Origin: Toxorhynchites rutilus septentrionalis
Lineage: Eukaryota > Arthropoda > Insecta > Diptera > Culicidae
DNA length: 64,000 bases
Assembly: GCF_029784135.1 (NCBI RefSeq)
Contig: NC_073744.1
Span: 35,850,061-35,914,060, forward strand
Direction of reading: 5' to 3'
Part shown: piece by piece, positions 9,991 to 21,545 of the stretch
Numbering within the stretch: the first letter of the stretch is position 1
Layout of the letters: each line of letters opens with the position of its first letter
Program-made: the position numbers and the translations under genes
Notes under the pieces: generated by a model
The model's database searches: none
Told to the model about the DNA's origin: nothing
What the model saw: only the letters and a program-made list of their open reading frames with translations

Positions 9991-10590
9991 TAATAACTCG
10001 AGAACTATTCAAGCAAATGGAATGAAGCTTGGCATATAGAGATTTTAGGGATCGAGAAACGTGTCTATGGTGTTTCGAGATTCCTCCCCTCTCTCTAAGG
10101 GGGGGCTGCCATACTAATGAAGCACGTGGTTCGAGATTCCTCCTCTTTCGCCATACTAATGAAGCACAAATTTCTGCATTACTCGAGAACAAATCAAGCA
10201 AATGGCATGTGGAGGTTCTAGGAGGCACGAAATGTTTCTATGGTGGTTCGACACTCCTCCCCCTCTCTAGAGGAGGGAGGGGGGATTGCATAACTCGAGA
10301 ACTAATCAAACAAACTGAACCAAATTTGGCATATGGAGATTTCAAAATAAATAAATGTTTCTACGGTGGTTTAACACACCTACCTCCTCTCTAAGGGGAA
10401 GGGGGCTGCCATATAAATGAAACACAAACTTCTGCATAACTCGAGAACTAATCATGCAAATGGAGGCAAATTTGGGATGTGTGGGTTTTTGGGTACGAAA
10501 AATGTTTCTATGATGGTATGGCACCCCTCCCTCCTCTGGAATGGAGAGGCGGTCCCATAAAAATATTACACATATTTCAACCAAACATGA
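9991..10590 (+). repeat. tandem array, four ~110-180 bp units
   Basis: Units start at about 9991, 10173, 10285 and 10432 with ATAACTCGAGAACTAATCA followed by AGCAAATGG, each continuing through a GGCATATGGAGATTT block and a CCTCCCCCTCTCTAGAGGGG-type hairpin. The open frames here are by-products. Function unknown; the unit type looks like a dispersed satellite-like repeat. Confidence 0.7.
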
Positions 10591-10599
10591 GAATAGAAA

Positions 10600-11970
10600 A
10601 TGTTAAGAAAACTCTGAAGGATAATGGGAATATTCGGAAAATTCAATTCTCATATGTTCTACAATTACATAGTGACAAGCGTTGTTAGTCCATTTGATGT
10701 ACTATAACGAAATTGATCTTTGTTAGATAACAAATTTCAAAATCATTGGATCACTTTCAAAGTTGTCAACTACTACGGCCGCAAATCTAGGAGAAGCAGT
10801 TGTGTAAGTTTGAACATTACAAAACAAGTACACAAGTTATATTTACACCATAACATTCACTAGGCTGACAGTGAAAATTGTAACGAAATGGGATGGTAAC
10901 ATTCTGAAAGCTGAAACGTTTTTTTTTCTAGAACTGGGACTGCTAAATGGATTTTCAAATCCAAGACTACCACATACCAGACGTATGGCACGGTTGGATT
11001 TTATGGGATTATTATCAGCGAAGTTCAGGAAGAAAATCAGTTGTTGAATTTCTAATAATAATTTTCAATTAAGATGAATGCCCTGGAAAATACAATTTTT
11101 CTAAGCTTTTCAAGTTTTTTTCTGACCCTAATGCTGAGAATCAAAATAAAATGCCTTTAATATTTGAATAGAAACATGAAATGTTTATCCTATATTTAGA
11201 GAAAAACAAGACATATAGAACAAGTAAATAAATTGGAAAAAGGCATTCGATTTTTCAAAGATCGATTCTTTGTTACCGATTTAATTGAATCGATCCCTAC
11301 GCCGTATTGAAAATCGATCTTTTTCAAAAGATCGCCCAATCCTAGTTCATTGAGCAATCGTTAAAAAAGTACGTCCCGATATCGAACGTCTGCTTCGTCT
11401 TCGTTCACTCTGCTGTCTAAATCCAGCTCACGCGCCTCTCTCCTGGTTCTTCTGTGTGCTTTAAAGTACCCGCTTCGCTTCAGAGTACGCAGATAAAAAT
11501 AGAAGGATCCTGTACCCCACCCCATAGACGGGAATTTCGGAACAGCAAAATTTTCCCCTTCACGAATGTATGTAATTTTATTTGAATAAAGGAAATCTTC
11601 ATCTCGTTTATATCTTTTCGCACAAATTCTAGTGTTCGCAACATCGATAAAATATTTTCCTCTTTATCCGTATTTCGTTAAGTAAATTGAAAGTGCTTCA
11701 AAATAACATTATTTCGTAAAACTTTTCGTCGATGGGTTCGCCGCGGAATCGTCGCAAATAAAGAATAATATGTAAAACGCACGGCGGAAATATGCTCCAC
11801 CAGGTCACTTGGTCACAATTCAAAAACAGAAACATCGTCATTCTCATTTTCGAAAACAAACATCCTTCTTCACTCCCAATAGCTACCACAAATTATGCAA
11901 TAAACAAAACACTTAACCTAACAATAAAGGCGGTTGGTCAATAAAAAAGGTACATCTTACTAGAAGCGCA
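10600..11970. other. intergenic stretch left of the phospholipase gene
   Basis: AT-rich. A GATCGATTC/GAATCGATC-rich palindromic stretch at 11245-11340 is probably an old repeat. On the minus strand, AATAAA motifs (for example opposite 11577-11582) could end the PAPLA1 transcript, but none can be chosen with confidence. Confidence 0.4.
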
Positions 11971-11981
11971 ATAGTAGCCCA

Positions 11982-14900
11982 TTATCGGTTGCCTTCGTCT
12001 GGCTGCTGCTGCTGATGATGCTGGGGAAAGAGGTTATAATTTGAGTGCGAATTGCAAGAGGGCGTTGGGCTAGCGATTGGTCTCTCAATCGTCATCGATT
12101 GCTGCGGAATTTTACTGTCACTTTGCACTCCCATACTGGTGTAGATTTCTTTCATCAGGAAGAGCATCGTATCTTCCGATTCCCTGGAAAACAGTGATAA
12201 CATTGGTAAGTGATTGATGAAACAGTGGAAGGTCTTTTTCGGTACTCACCAATAGCAAACATGGCTTGTCAACGCGAACAGATACTCGTTGAAAAATTCC
12301 AGTGGTGCCTCCTGCAGCACGTAATCGATTCGTCTCGATTGGTTCAGCTGACCCATCGGCAAGTCCGTGTCACCGGTGTCCAAATCTCCCGAGGAAACAG
12401 TCGTCGCCGAAGAAGACGTTTCAAACTTGAGCTGATCCTTGATCACTTTATCCACCTCGCTTTCGATGGCCTTCGTATCAGGTCTGTTCAGTGAAGTCAT
12501 CGCATAAACGGCGTCCAGTGTGTTCCGGAATGTGTCCAACACTTTTTGCTTCAGATCGGTTCCCACGCGGACCATGGTTTCCTTCAGCTCCAGATGCATT
12601 CGTTTGCGGCCCTTGTGGTGGGGTATGAGCACAGGGCGTACGTTGCGGAGTTCCTGATTGACGAGAGCTTCCACTCGGTAGGCTACCGGATCGTATGGGT
12701 GGAAGATATTGAAGAATCCATCACAGGTGGGTAGCTTGAAGTCCAAGCCAAGGGCATCGATGCCTCGAACTGTTACGAACATTCCAATTGGTGAGCCAAG
12801 GGCAAAGAATTTCTTTGGCTGGAAAGCAAGCTGCGGATAGGTGATGTACGGTTGACCGGTACCGGCAGGGCCGACTTCGTAATTGATTTGCTGCGAGCAT
12901 TTCCGGGACAGAGGTCTATGCTTCGGGTGGATGCTTCGCAACACAGACATACGGTCGGCATCGGGATTTTCCTAGCGAAAAATATTAATGGGAAAACGTT
13001 AGAGGAGATTGTACCACTGAAATATTGCACTGTATTAAAGCGAGGTACACCTTTTGTCTTTTGCGTTTCTTGAAAAATTTGGACATCTTGTACATCTGTA
13101 AATTAAATGATAACAGTGAACGAAACTGAACAAAGCATTCAAAGGTGATACGTGATGACACGACAAATCTTCTTTGCTATGGATCTTGGTTCGAAATGAA
13201 CTTTCTCAAAAAAAAAAAATACTATAGACATAAACCCAACTCCAACAATGGACGACAATGCACGACAAGATATATGGCGCGAGAACAAAGGGTACTCACC
13301 GAATTCTCCGTCTCCATCGGTTGTGGTTTCTGGTGGCACAGCAAATCGAACAGAATCAACGAACCGAGCGAGTGACCCGCCAGTGAAACTCCGCCTTTGA
13401 ACGAAGGATTCCGCTCGCAAAACAGTAAATACAACCGATTCAGCGAATTCCCAACGGCATCGATAATGTTCTGACAAAACATAGGACTCGTGTAAAAAAG
13501 TACATCGAGCACGGTGTCGTTGGTGAAGTTCCTGAGCTTCGGTATCGATTCTAGCGTGATCGCCTTCAGCTTTTTGTCGATTCCGGACTCCTCCGAGTGG
13601 AGATCATTGTGCCAGGAAATTGGCAAAACTTCTACCCGACCAACATCACCACGATCGACCGAGGAGCGATAGTGGCTCTGCACTAGCTGAGCCGAAATGC
13701 TACGGAATTCGTCCACCACTTCCTCCACGCTGCGGAACTTGAGATCGCACGCTTCGCCGATACCGTGCACCATGAAGAGCAGGTGATCGACGCGATCCGG
13801 TTCGCCATCGTCAATATTGAACTCGTCAACACCCCGCTTGACCACCCGTGGTCGATTAGTGGTTGATGCAACCGGTGACGAGCTGGCCCACGCATCCGGG
13901 TTTTGTGTCCGAAGGAAGTGAACGATCACGGATGGTCCGTGGAAAACTACGGTTTCCCCATTGGGAATCGTCACCCGGCGTTGCCACTCACCAGAAGTGG
14001 CTGCTTCCTTGTATTCCCTTTCCAACAGTTCAGCTACTTCTTCCTCGTACGGGATGAATTTGGAGTCCAGATTCTTGTAGAACCAGGAACACCTGCGCAC
14101 TTCTTGGGGTTCATGTCGCCAATAGACCGCTGACATTTTGCGATCTTTGATCGACACATCGTGTCGACCCCCATCCACGGCGATGATCGTCGGAGTATTG
14201 TCGTCATCCTGCACGAGTGCCAGGGCATCTTCTAGCGCGAGAGAATCATTCATCGAAAAAGGACACCAGGTTATTTTGCTTTCGGCTCCACGTCTATAGA
14301 ACCAGTGTCGGTAGACAGGTCGATAGGCAATGTTTGTGGTCTCGTTGATCGAGGCCATCGAACTCTCCACCGCAGCCGAAGCAGCACCCCCAGTAGCGGC
14401 CGCAGCCGTTGCCGTCATCGCTGCCATGCTGCTGCTATTGGCGTCAACCAGAACGTCCTTGGAGAAGGTATCGTCCTCGAAGGGAGACTTTTTGAACTCG
14501 AACAAATTATCGCTGCTAAAAATAGGTTCCGGGGCGTTCCCGATGCGCTCTTGCTCCACCGGATCGTCGTACTGATCGTCCAGTTGGTTGTCGTTCACCA
14601 CGTTGGTCTGATTCCCACCGATCGGCGATTCTTCGTTCAGTTGATTCGTTTGTAGTTCTTCGTTTTCTTCTTTGGCGGAAGCTTCCTCGCTTGTACCCTC
14701 TTCCTGATCAAACCCAGAACTCGCTGGATGCTGCGGCTCGGATGACTGTGATGGCAGCTGTTGATCCGCTTGGGAGAGTTCTGTCTGTTCGGGCGCGTCC
14801 ACCACTTCGACCTCTCCGGGTGCCGGTGCGCTGAAGAGGTTGAACAACTGAACCTGTGACTGAGATTGCCCCGTTTTGGCTGTGGGATGTTGAACGGTCG

Positions 14901-17291
14901 GTAACGTAGTGTTAAAAAAATCTATCGGATTCGGGAGATTGGCGAAGTTGGCGTTCAGAACATCTGCGGGTGCCTCCTGGCGCGTAGGTTCCGTGAAGAA
15001 ATAATTCGATACCGCTGACGATGGGCGAGCTTGTTGCTTGTTGGGTAGGGGATTAGCTGGGTTACTGTTGATATCCGGCCGAGGTTGGGGGTTGGAAATT
15101 GGTGTTAACGATTTTGGCGGAACAGAGGCGAATGATAGTGGCGGTTGGACTGATTGTGGGACCGGATTAGCGTTGCGATCCTGTGCTGGAGAATTGAAGA
15201 ACGAAGCAACGATGGTTTGTTGTGGTTGGTTCGGTGCTAGGTTGAAGAATGGAATAGGTGTAGTAGATGATAGCGGTGGATGGACAGATTGCTGTGGAAC
15301 AGCTGGAGGATTAAAGAATACCGCTGGAGCGGTTGGCACAATGGTTTGAACAAGTGGCTGATAGAAGGGTTGCGTTTGGGCAAAAGGGCTACTGAAGTAT
15401 TGCTGAGGTTGCACCAATTCCGGGTGTGTGTTGAATGCTAAATTACACGGTGCTGCAGTTGGTTGATCAAGACTTGGTGGAACGGTATAAGCACTTCGTC
15501 GAGTTTTTTGAAGATTATACGGTTTGCATCCACTGATTCCACCAGTAACTGGGGGTGGGGGTAAACTCCCTGGCTGCTGCTGTGGAGCTGCAGATGAGTT
15601 GAAGAAACTCGAGGCTGTTGGTGGCAACGGATCCGCCGTTGGAGCCGGAATGGGACTGCCCACCGAAGGTTGTACTACTTGCTGGGTGCTGTTCAATGTA
15701 TTGAACGAAGGATAGTTGTTCGATGCGAGAGTGGACGCGACGCTTGCTTCAATACTCTTTCCCGGATCGCTTAAAGGTGTTATCTCGCTGTAGATAGCCG
15801 GTTCGCTTAGATTCGAATTCGGACGGGGAGGCGGTGAAAGTACGTTTTCACTCGACTTAGAACGGCTGTCTATAACCGTTTTTGTCTCGGATTGGGTGTC
15901 CTGTTGGAAGGGGGTGAATGGGTTGGAACTGCGGCCCAAGGATTCGCTTAGTGACGATTGCGGTCGGGAGATGACAGTTCCGACCTGATCGGTTCCTGCC
16001 GAGGGCGATTCGCTAATGTGCCGAGATGTAGGAGAATGAGTTTTAGGTGGTTTAACTTGGTGGGTTGATATTGTGGGGTTAAAGAATTGGACCGGAGGTT
16101 GGGAAGTGGGCTCGATGTGAGCGACAGGCTGTGGAAAGTTTGTGGCGACTTTGGGTGGTTCTTGAAGAAATACCGGAGCTGCTATGGGAGCTGGTGAGGT
16201 AAGAGGGTTCTTATAGAGGCCAACTGAGCCTCTATTGAGCCGACTTGAGCTGTATGGGTTCTTCGACGGTTGGGTCTGAGGATGGTTCGGAATGGTTGGG
16301 ATTTGAGCAGGGGTGAAGAACGTTGGTGGAGGTGGTAAATTGGCTGGGTGTTGCTGGTTGGCTGGTTGTTGAAACGGAGCAACCGGTGCTTCTGGTACCA
16401 CTGGTTGAACGATTGACGGAGGCGGCTGTTCGCCAAACCCTGGCGCGCTAGGCGGAGCTGCCTGGCTGCTAAAATAATCTGTTGGAGTTGGAACAACGTC
16501 TGGTTGCTGTTGTTGGGCCGACGTAAATGCCGCCGGTACGGGGAGTTTCTCCAACAAATTGGGCAGCTTCTCTAAGAACGAGAAGCTCGATTTTGGCGGT
16601 TGTATTTGTTGAAGGTTTGGATGATATGTGACCGGGGATTCGGGCGCTGATGGAAGCTGAGCCACACACGGATTTTGTACGGGAGCTTCAACTGTTGGTG
16701 AAGGTCCAGCCGCGCTCAAGCCGGGGATATGAGCATAGGTTTTCTTCTTACTCCCCCCTAATCGGTAGCTGTTGGAAGCAGCCGGTGCCACCGGAGGTGG
16801 CTGTGTTACGCCCGAATTGCTGATTTCTACCGGGTTGAAGAAAGTTGGCGGTGGCGGTGGTGGTCCTTGTTCTTGTTGGGTCACAGCAAAGCTTGGTATT
16901 TGAGCAGCGGGTGGCTCGGAATAATCGTAAACTGTTTGTGAAGCCGATGCTGGATCTATCAGTGAAATTACCGGCGGCTGATCAAAGGTCGGCTGCGGAG
17001 AGGTACCTTTGATGACACGGCTAAAAGTGGAGAATACAGTTGAGGCTACGTTGGGCAGCTGTGCTGCGAATTGAGCTGTGATCGCAGAAGTCTGCTGCAG
17101 ATACGAACTTGGCTCGGTGCCCTTCACTTCTGCTTCCTCGAGTTCTTGTAACGGATTGTACTCGACGGTAGAGGTTGGCACTGAGCTCAATGGTTCCGAT
17201 GAAGAATGGAGATCAATCTCGCTGAAGTTGTCCAAGTCTTGGAGGAGCCCGGGTGCCGCACCCGGACTAAACACGATAGGTTTCTCGGCGT
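11982..17291 (-). CDS. PAPLA1: DDHD/WWE-domain phospholipase A1, PAPLA1/SEC23IP family (5' exon missing)
   Basis: Intracellular phosphatidic-acid-preferring PLA1; relatives act at ER exit sites/Golgi and in lipid breakdown. Coding exons on the minus strand: 17291-13300 (acceptor TCCTGCAG, starts phase 1 with AC then AEKPIVFSPG), 12971-12250 (acceptor TTCGCTAG, phase 0) and 12183-11982 (TG|G splits Trp). Donors are GTGAGT. About 1,637 residues are visible. Residues 1 to ~985 are low-complexity, rich in Pro, Gln, Ser and Asn, with repeated FFNP/FFNS motifs. A WWE-like region is at ~987-1070 (RHWFYRRG, YWRHEPQE, WFYK). VHGIGE is at ~1171, and the lipase serine motif GHSLG at ~1304 with PISWH upstream. 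The DDHD domain is at ~1375-1585 (FFALGSPIGMF, FHPYDPVAYR, YVLQEAPLEF, HVCYW). The first exon, with the start codon, is not identifiable to the right. The long N-terminus resembles the fly protein rather than short DDHD1/DDHD2. Confidence 0.93.
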
Positions 17292-19270
17292 CTGCAGGAG
17301 AAGGAGAAGAAAGGTGGTCAATTTTCTTTTAGCTGGTACGAGTTATAAATATTGAATTTTAAGTGTATGTTAATGGTGGTTTGAAGTAAGGCGCAGTAAG
17401 GCGTCCGTGCAAATTGCGGCGCACACGTGAGGGTTGTGCTATTCTCATCACCCCCATAATGTATATTTCTAATTTGCATTCTAGAAACGGTCCGATTTAA
17501 TGGGCAACAAGAGAATACTAATGGTGTGTGCGTTTGGGTTATGGCATGGAAAACACACTGCCCGCGGGAGTTGTGATAAGTTTGAGGTTATGATATTTCT
17601 GCTCATATTACGCGGAACAAACGCATCGTTCGTAGAATGTAGCATCCAATGCCGTCAACATTTGTTTGCAATCAAATTAGGATCGAGAAACACGCACTTC
17701 TTCAAATAGGGAGAGGCAAGGCACAAACATGTTAGACAGGCTGGCGAACTTGATAGCGACACAGCATCATTTACATCAATCCAATGGTGTTTATCAATGC
17801 TAACCAAAGTGTATGCTGCTGCCGTAGCTACTATCCATATCCGATGAATGCCAGGCAAATTCCGCCTTTTCTTAGAAACGAGCTGCTGGACGATTCAAAA
17901 AAATTTGCTTGACAGTTTAGATGTATACTTATTTCAGCATTTTGTTCCTCAGAATTAATTTATCAATTTCGAGGACAACTCTCAATTCATCCCAGCAAAA
18001 ATCTCATATCCACAAAAAATTAAACAATCATTCCAGAAACCTGAAACGTCTTTCTGCTACTTTTAGCCAATCTGTTATGATTTCGCCTTTTACTGCAAAC
18101 CATCCAAATGATCGCCGGCATCTCGAGAATGAAAATATCAGATCCAGTTCCAGGTTACCATTTCGACTTCTGCTTTTTGCTTCAGTCATCTTTTCGAAAA
18201 GATTACTTTGGCGAGTGACGAGCGATAAAAAAATCATAAGCTTTGCCTTTTGGCAGCGGCCCAATCCACCGAAGGAAGTGAGACATAATCAAGGAAGCGA
18301 AATAATTCCTCGGACCGCGCACGCACGCGGTCGGGGGAAGGCCATGAACATTCGACAACATTTGGCCAAGCATTCCTCTGCTGACATATGTTGACCAAAA
18401 TCTTGCTTCCCCTACCTTTACCTTAGCCACCCATCGCCACCACTCATTTGTGTTCTTGTTTTAATGAAAATTTAATGATTTCTTGAAAGGAAAAATCTGG
18501 GTGGAGCCCTCGAATGCTGCTTCAACCGAACCATAATAATGTACTTCTTCTGCGGGATCCACGAAACGGCCGTGGGAAGGATGGAGGTGGCGCATTTCAA
18601 GCGCAATTCCCTCCGCACTATTAGCATATATGTTGGGAAATGTAAATTTTGGCACACTTGTGCGGTGCACCTCTTGACACAGGGGGACCCGAGAGGATGA
18701 CGACGATCACTTACGGCGGTCGTGAAAACATTAATTTCCTCTGCCGGTTATTTTTTTTCTTTCGTTTGTTGTTTTATTTTGCTCTTCGCTCCGGTCATGT
18801 CCAAAAAGGGCCAGGATGCTAAATTCAGTAGCTAATGTCTTGAACACGTGCACAAATAAATTCCCGAGTACCGTTCCTTCTGCGCGTCTCGTTCTGCACA
18901 GGAACTGTTGAAGTGCTGGTGGTGTTGGTGGTGGTAGTGATGCAGTGGAAGGCAAGAGTGATTGTCCTGCATTGGTTCTTTTTTCATTTTATTTCATTTT
19001 GGCAAAAAATCTCTGGTGTTACTTTCGCGCCTGGCGTTGAAAAATGATACGCTCATGCGGGTACTCGGAGCTGCCCACATGTTCACTTCGGAAACGCTTG
19101 TTTATTACTCGTCAGTTTTTAATTGTTATCGTGTTCACTCCTTTTTTTCTCCAACGACACTCATATTTTAAGGAAACTATGCCTAAGAATTCGGCTCCTT
19201 TAAACTTATGTAACTGAGTCTGTAAAAATAAATGAAAAAAAGAATAAAAAGAATACAAAGCCCAGTAAGA
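17292..19270 (-). other. intron or upstream region of the phospholipase gene
   Basis: Because the big exon begins with a phase-1 acceptor, at least one coding exon must lie to the right, making this stretch intron unless that exon is hidden here. The DNA is non-repetitive to about 19.2 kb, with a CpG-richer patch at 18500-18700. I found no frame that both ends in a phase-1 donor and looks like the family N-terminus. Confidence 0.4.
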
Positions 19271-19280
19271 AATCACGCTT

Positions 19281-19629
19281 CCTCTCTCACTCTCTCACTC
19301 TCTCTCACTCTCTCACTCTCTCACTCTCTCTCTCTTTCTCTCACTCTCTCTCTCTTTCTCTCACTCTCTCTCTTTCTCTCACTCTCTCTCTTTCTCTCAC
19401 TCTCCCTCACTCTCTCACTCTCTCTCTTTCTCTCACTCTCTCTCTCTTTCTCTCACTCTCTCTCTCTTTCTCTCACTCTCTCTCTTTCTCTCACTCTCTC
19501 TCTTTCTCTCACTCTCACTCTCTCTCTTTATCTCACTCTCTCTTTCTCTCACTCTCTCTCTTTCTCTCACTCTCTCTCTTTCTCTCACTCTCTCTCTCTT
19601 TTCTCTTTCTCTCTTTTTCTCTCTTTTTT

Positions 19630-19662
<33 letters not shown>

Positions 19663-19764
19663 TTTCTCTCTCACTCTCTCACTCTCTCACTCTCTCACTT
19701 TCTCACTCTCTCTCTCACTCTCTCTCTCTCACTCTCTCTCTCTCACTCTCTCACTCTCTCACTC
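19281..19764. repeat. (TC)n microsatellite, left array
   Basis: Nearly 500 bp of CTCTCAC/CTCTCTTT units with no other content; the long Ser/Leu-rich open frame across it is an artefact. It directly borders the A-tail of the R4-clade fragment. Confidence 0.95.
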
Positions 19765-21545
19765 TTTTTTTTTTTTGGCAGACTTATCGCACTTCTTAAC
19801 TAGGCGAACCTAGCCAGAATTTTCACCTGCCCCCGGGCTTCTGAATGCCAAAGGGGGACTAGGCTTTGCGGAATGCACGTATCTGCATGCTCGTGCTGTT
19901 TTAGTCCTGACCGAGGAATTGTCGGACAATCGCGCAGGTGCTAAGGATGACCGACTTTTGGATGCCGGCCAATTCCTTCTCCATATTCAACACCTTTAGC
20001 GCTTCCAGAAGTATCTTCGGGACAATTCCAGTTCCAGAGAGAACGACTGGAACAATTCTTGGGACCTCCCTTAGCCCCCACAGTTCCTTGAGCTCCACGG
20101 CCAATGGTCGGTACTTGCAGATTTTGCGACCGTGGGTCTCCTCCAGATTCTGGTTCAGTGGAATAGCGACATCGATGATGGTGACTTTGCGGTCGCTCTT
20201 GTCGTAACCCATTATATCTGGGCGGTTGTGGTGGATCGAGAGGTCGGTCAGAACAGTGCGATCCCAGTACAGCTTGAAACGGTCATTTTCCAGGACAGGT
20301 GCAGGCAGGTACCGGTAGTTTGGTACGTTGTCTTCCAGTAGAGCACATTGGAGCGCCAGTTGTCGACGAACAATACGGGCCACGTTGTTGTGGCGCTCGG
20401 TGTAGGCAAAACGGGACAGCCTCCCATAATGTGCTCTATGTTTTCACCTGGTTGATGGCACATCCGGCAAATGTCATCAACGTCTTGATGCCAGACGTAC
20501 CGACTGCAGTTTCTCGTCGGCATTATCCTGTCCTGGATGGCTATCATGTCGGCTTCTACTACTGAAGAGAGTTCACCACGCGTTAGCCACAGATTAGATG
20601 CGGCCTTGTCGACGTGTGGCCGGTCCAGTTGATGGGGGTGGGCACCATGCACTGCCTTCTGCTTCCAAGCTGCAATCTTCTCCTCCACTGTCTGCAGATT
20701 GCAATTGAGTTGGTACTCCGCTTGCGCCAAGTGCAGAGCGCTGTATCCTCTGTCGGCGGCGCAGACAGCCCGGTATAGCGCGTTTTGGTTGGCGCGTTCT
20801 GCGAAGTACTCGCGCAGTTGTCGTACCTGGGCAACACTCAGTACAGATATGTCGACTATTCCAAGTCCCCTTCTTTGCGTGGCAGTGAAACTCTCTCCAG
20901 TGCCGATTGAGGATGGTGCATTCCGGCCTCTTTAAATGCTTTCCTCATCCTCCTCTCAAGGTCCTCTAGGTCAGTTTTGCTCCATTTGACTACATCAAAA
21001 CTGAAGGTCAGCAGGGGAACCGCGAATGTGTTGATCGCGCGTACCTTGTTCCCCGCGTTAAGGAAAGTCCTCAGGACACAGTTCACTCGACTCAAGAACT
21101 TGTCTCGCAGCTCCGTCTTGATGTCGGAGTGGCGAATCCCGGTGAGCTGTCGGAATCCAAGATATTTATAGGATTCGCCACGAACCATGTCTCTTATAAA
21201 CTCGCCGTCATAGACCTCGTAACCTCCGGATTCGGTAAGCTGCCCTTTCAGCAGATGGACACAGCGGCACTTGTCGAGGCCGAACTCCATGCAGATGTCC
21301 CTGCTTATGTCTTCGACAACCCGGATAGCTACACCTAGACGCTGACGTGAATCAGCGTAGACCTTGAGATCATCCATGTAGAAGGTATGGGTCACTTTTT
21401 CGTGGGCGCCGTCGCCATACCTTATTTTATAGCCATGACCGTTTCTATTGAGCGTCCTACTGAGGGGGTTCAGTGCCAGACAAAACCAAAGCGGGCTGAA
21501 AGAGTCGCCTTGGAATATCCCCGCTCTTTATCTGCAGCGTTCTAG
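19765..21545 (-). pseudogene. R4/Dong-clade non-LTR retrotransposon, 5'-truncated and frameshifted
   Basis: Minus-strand relic of a single-ORF, restriction-like-endonuclease retrotransposon. From the right it reads RT motif GIFQGDSFSPLWF, catalytic FYMDDLKVYAD (21395-21350), the RT tail, then CRMCHQPGENIEHIMGGC (CCHC knuckle, ~20450) and RPDIMGYDKSDRKVTIIDVA (PD...D endonuclease core, ~20200), ending with QFLGQD and a stop at 19901. Frameshifts near 20870 and 20395 and one near 21530 break the frame. The 3' end is an A-run (19765-19776 as T on +) abutting the (TC)n array. YMDDLK plus the CCHC/PD-D endonuclease places it in the R4/Dong rather than the R1 group. About half the element (the 5' part) is missing. 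Confidence 0.85.

Noticed and set aside
11245..11340. GATCGATTC palindromic stretch as an operator or origin
   Set aside because: More simply an old dispersed repeat; no partner or boundary supports a function.
15038..15349. Gly-rich 103-codon plus-strand frame
   Set aside because: Antisense shadow of the Pro/Gln-rich part of the phospholipase exon.
17262..17274. Start of the phospholipase protein at GTG near 17274
   Set aside because: The frame is open upstream to a good splice acceptor at 17292, and eukaryotic genes rarely start at GTG; this is an internal exon edge.
19232..19813. 193-codon Ser/Leu-rich open frame
   Set aside because: It is a pure read-through of the (TC)n microsatellite; any frame of such an array is open.
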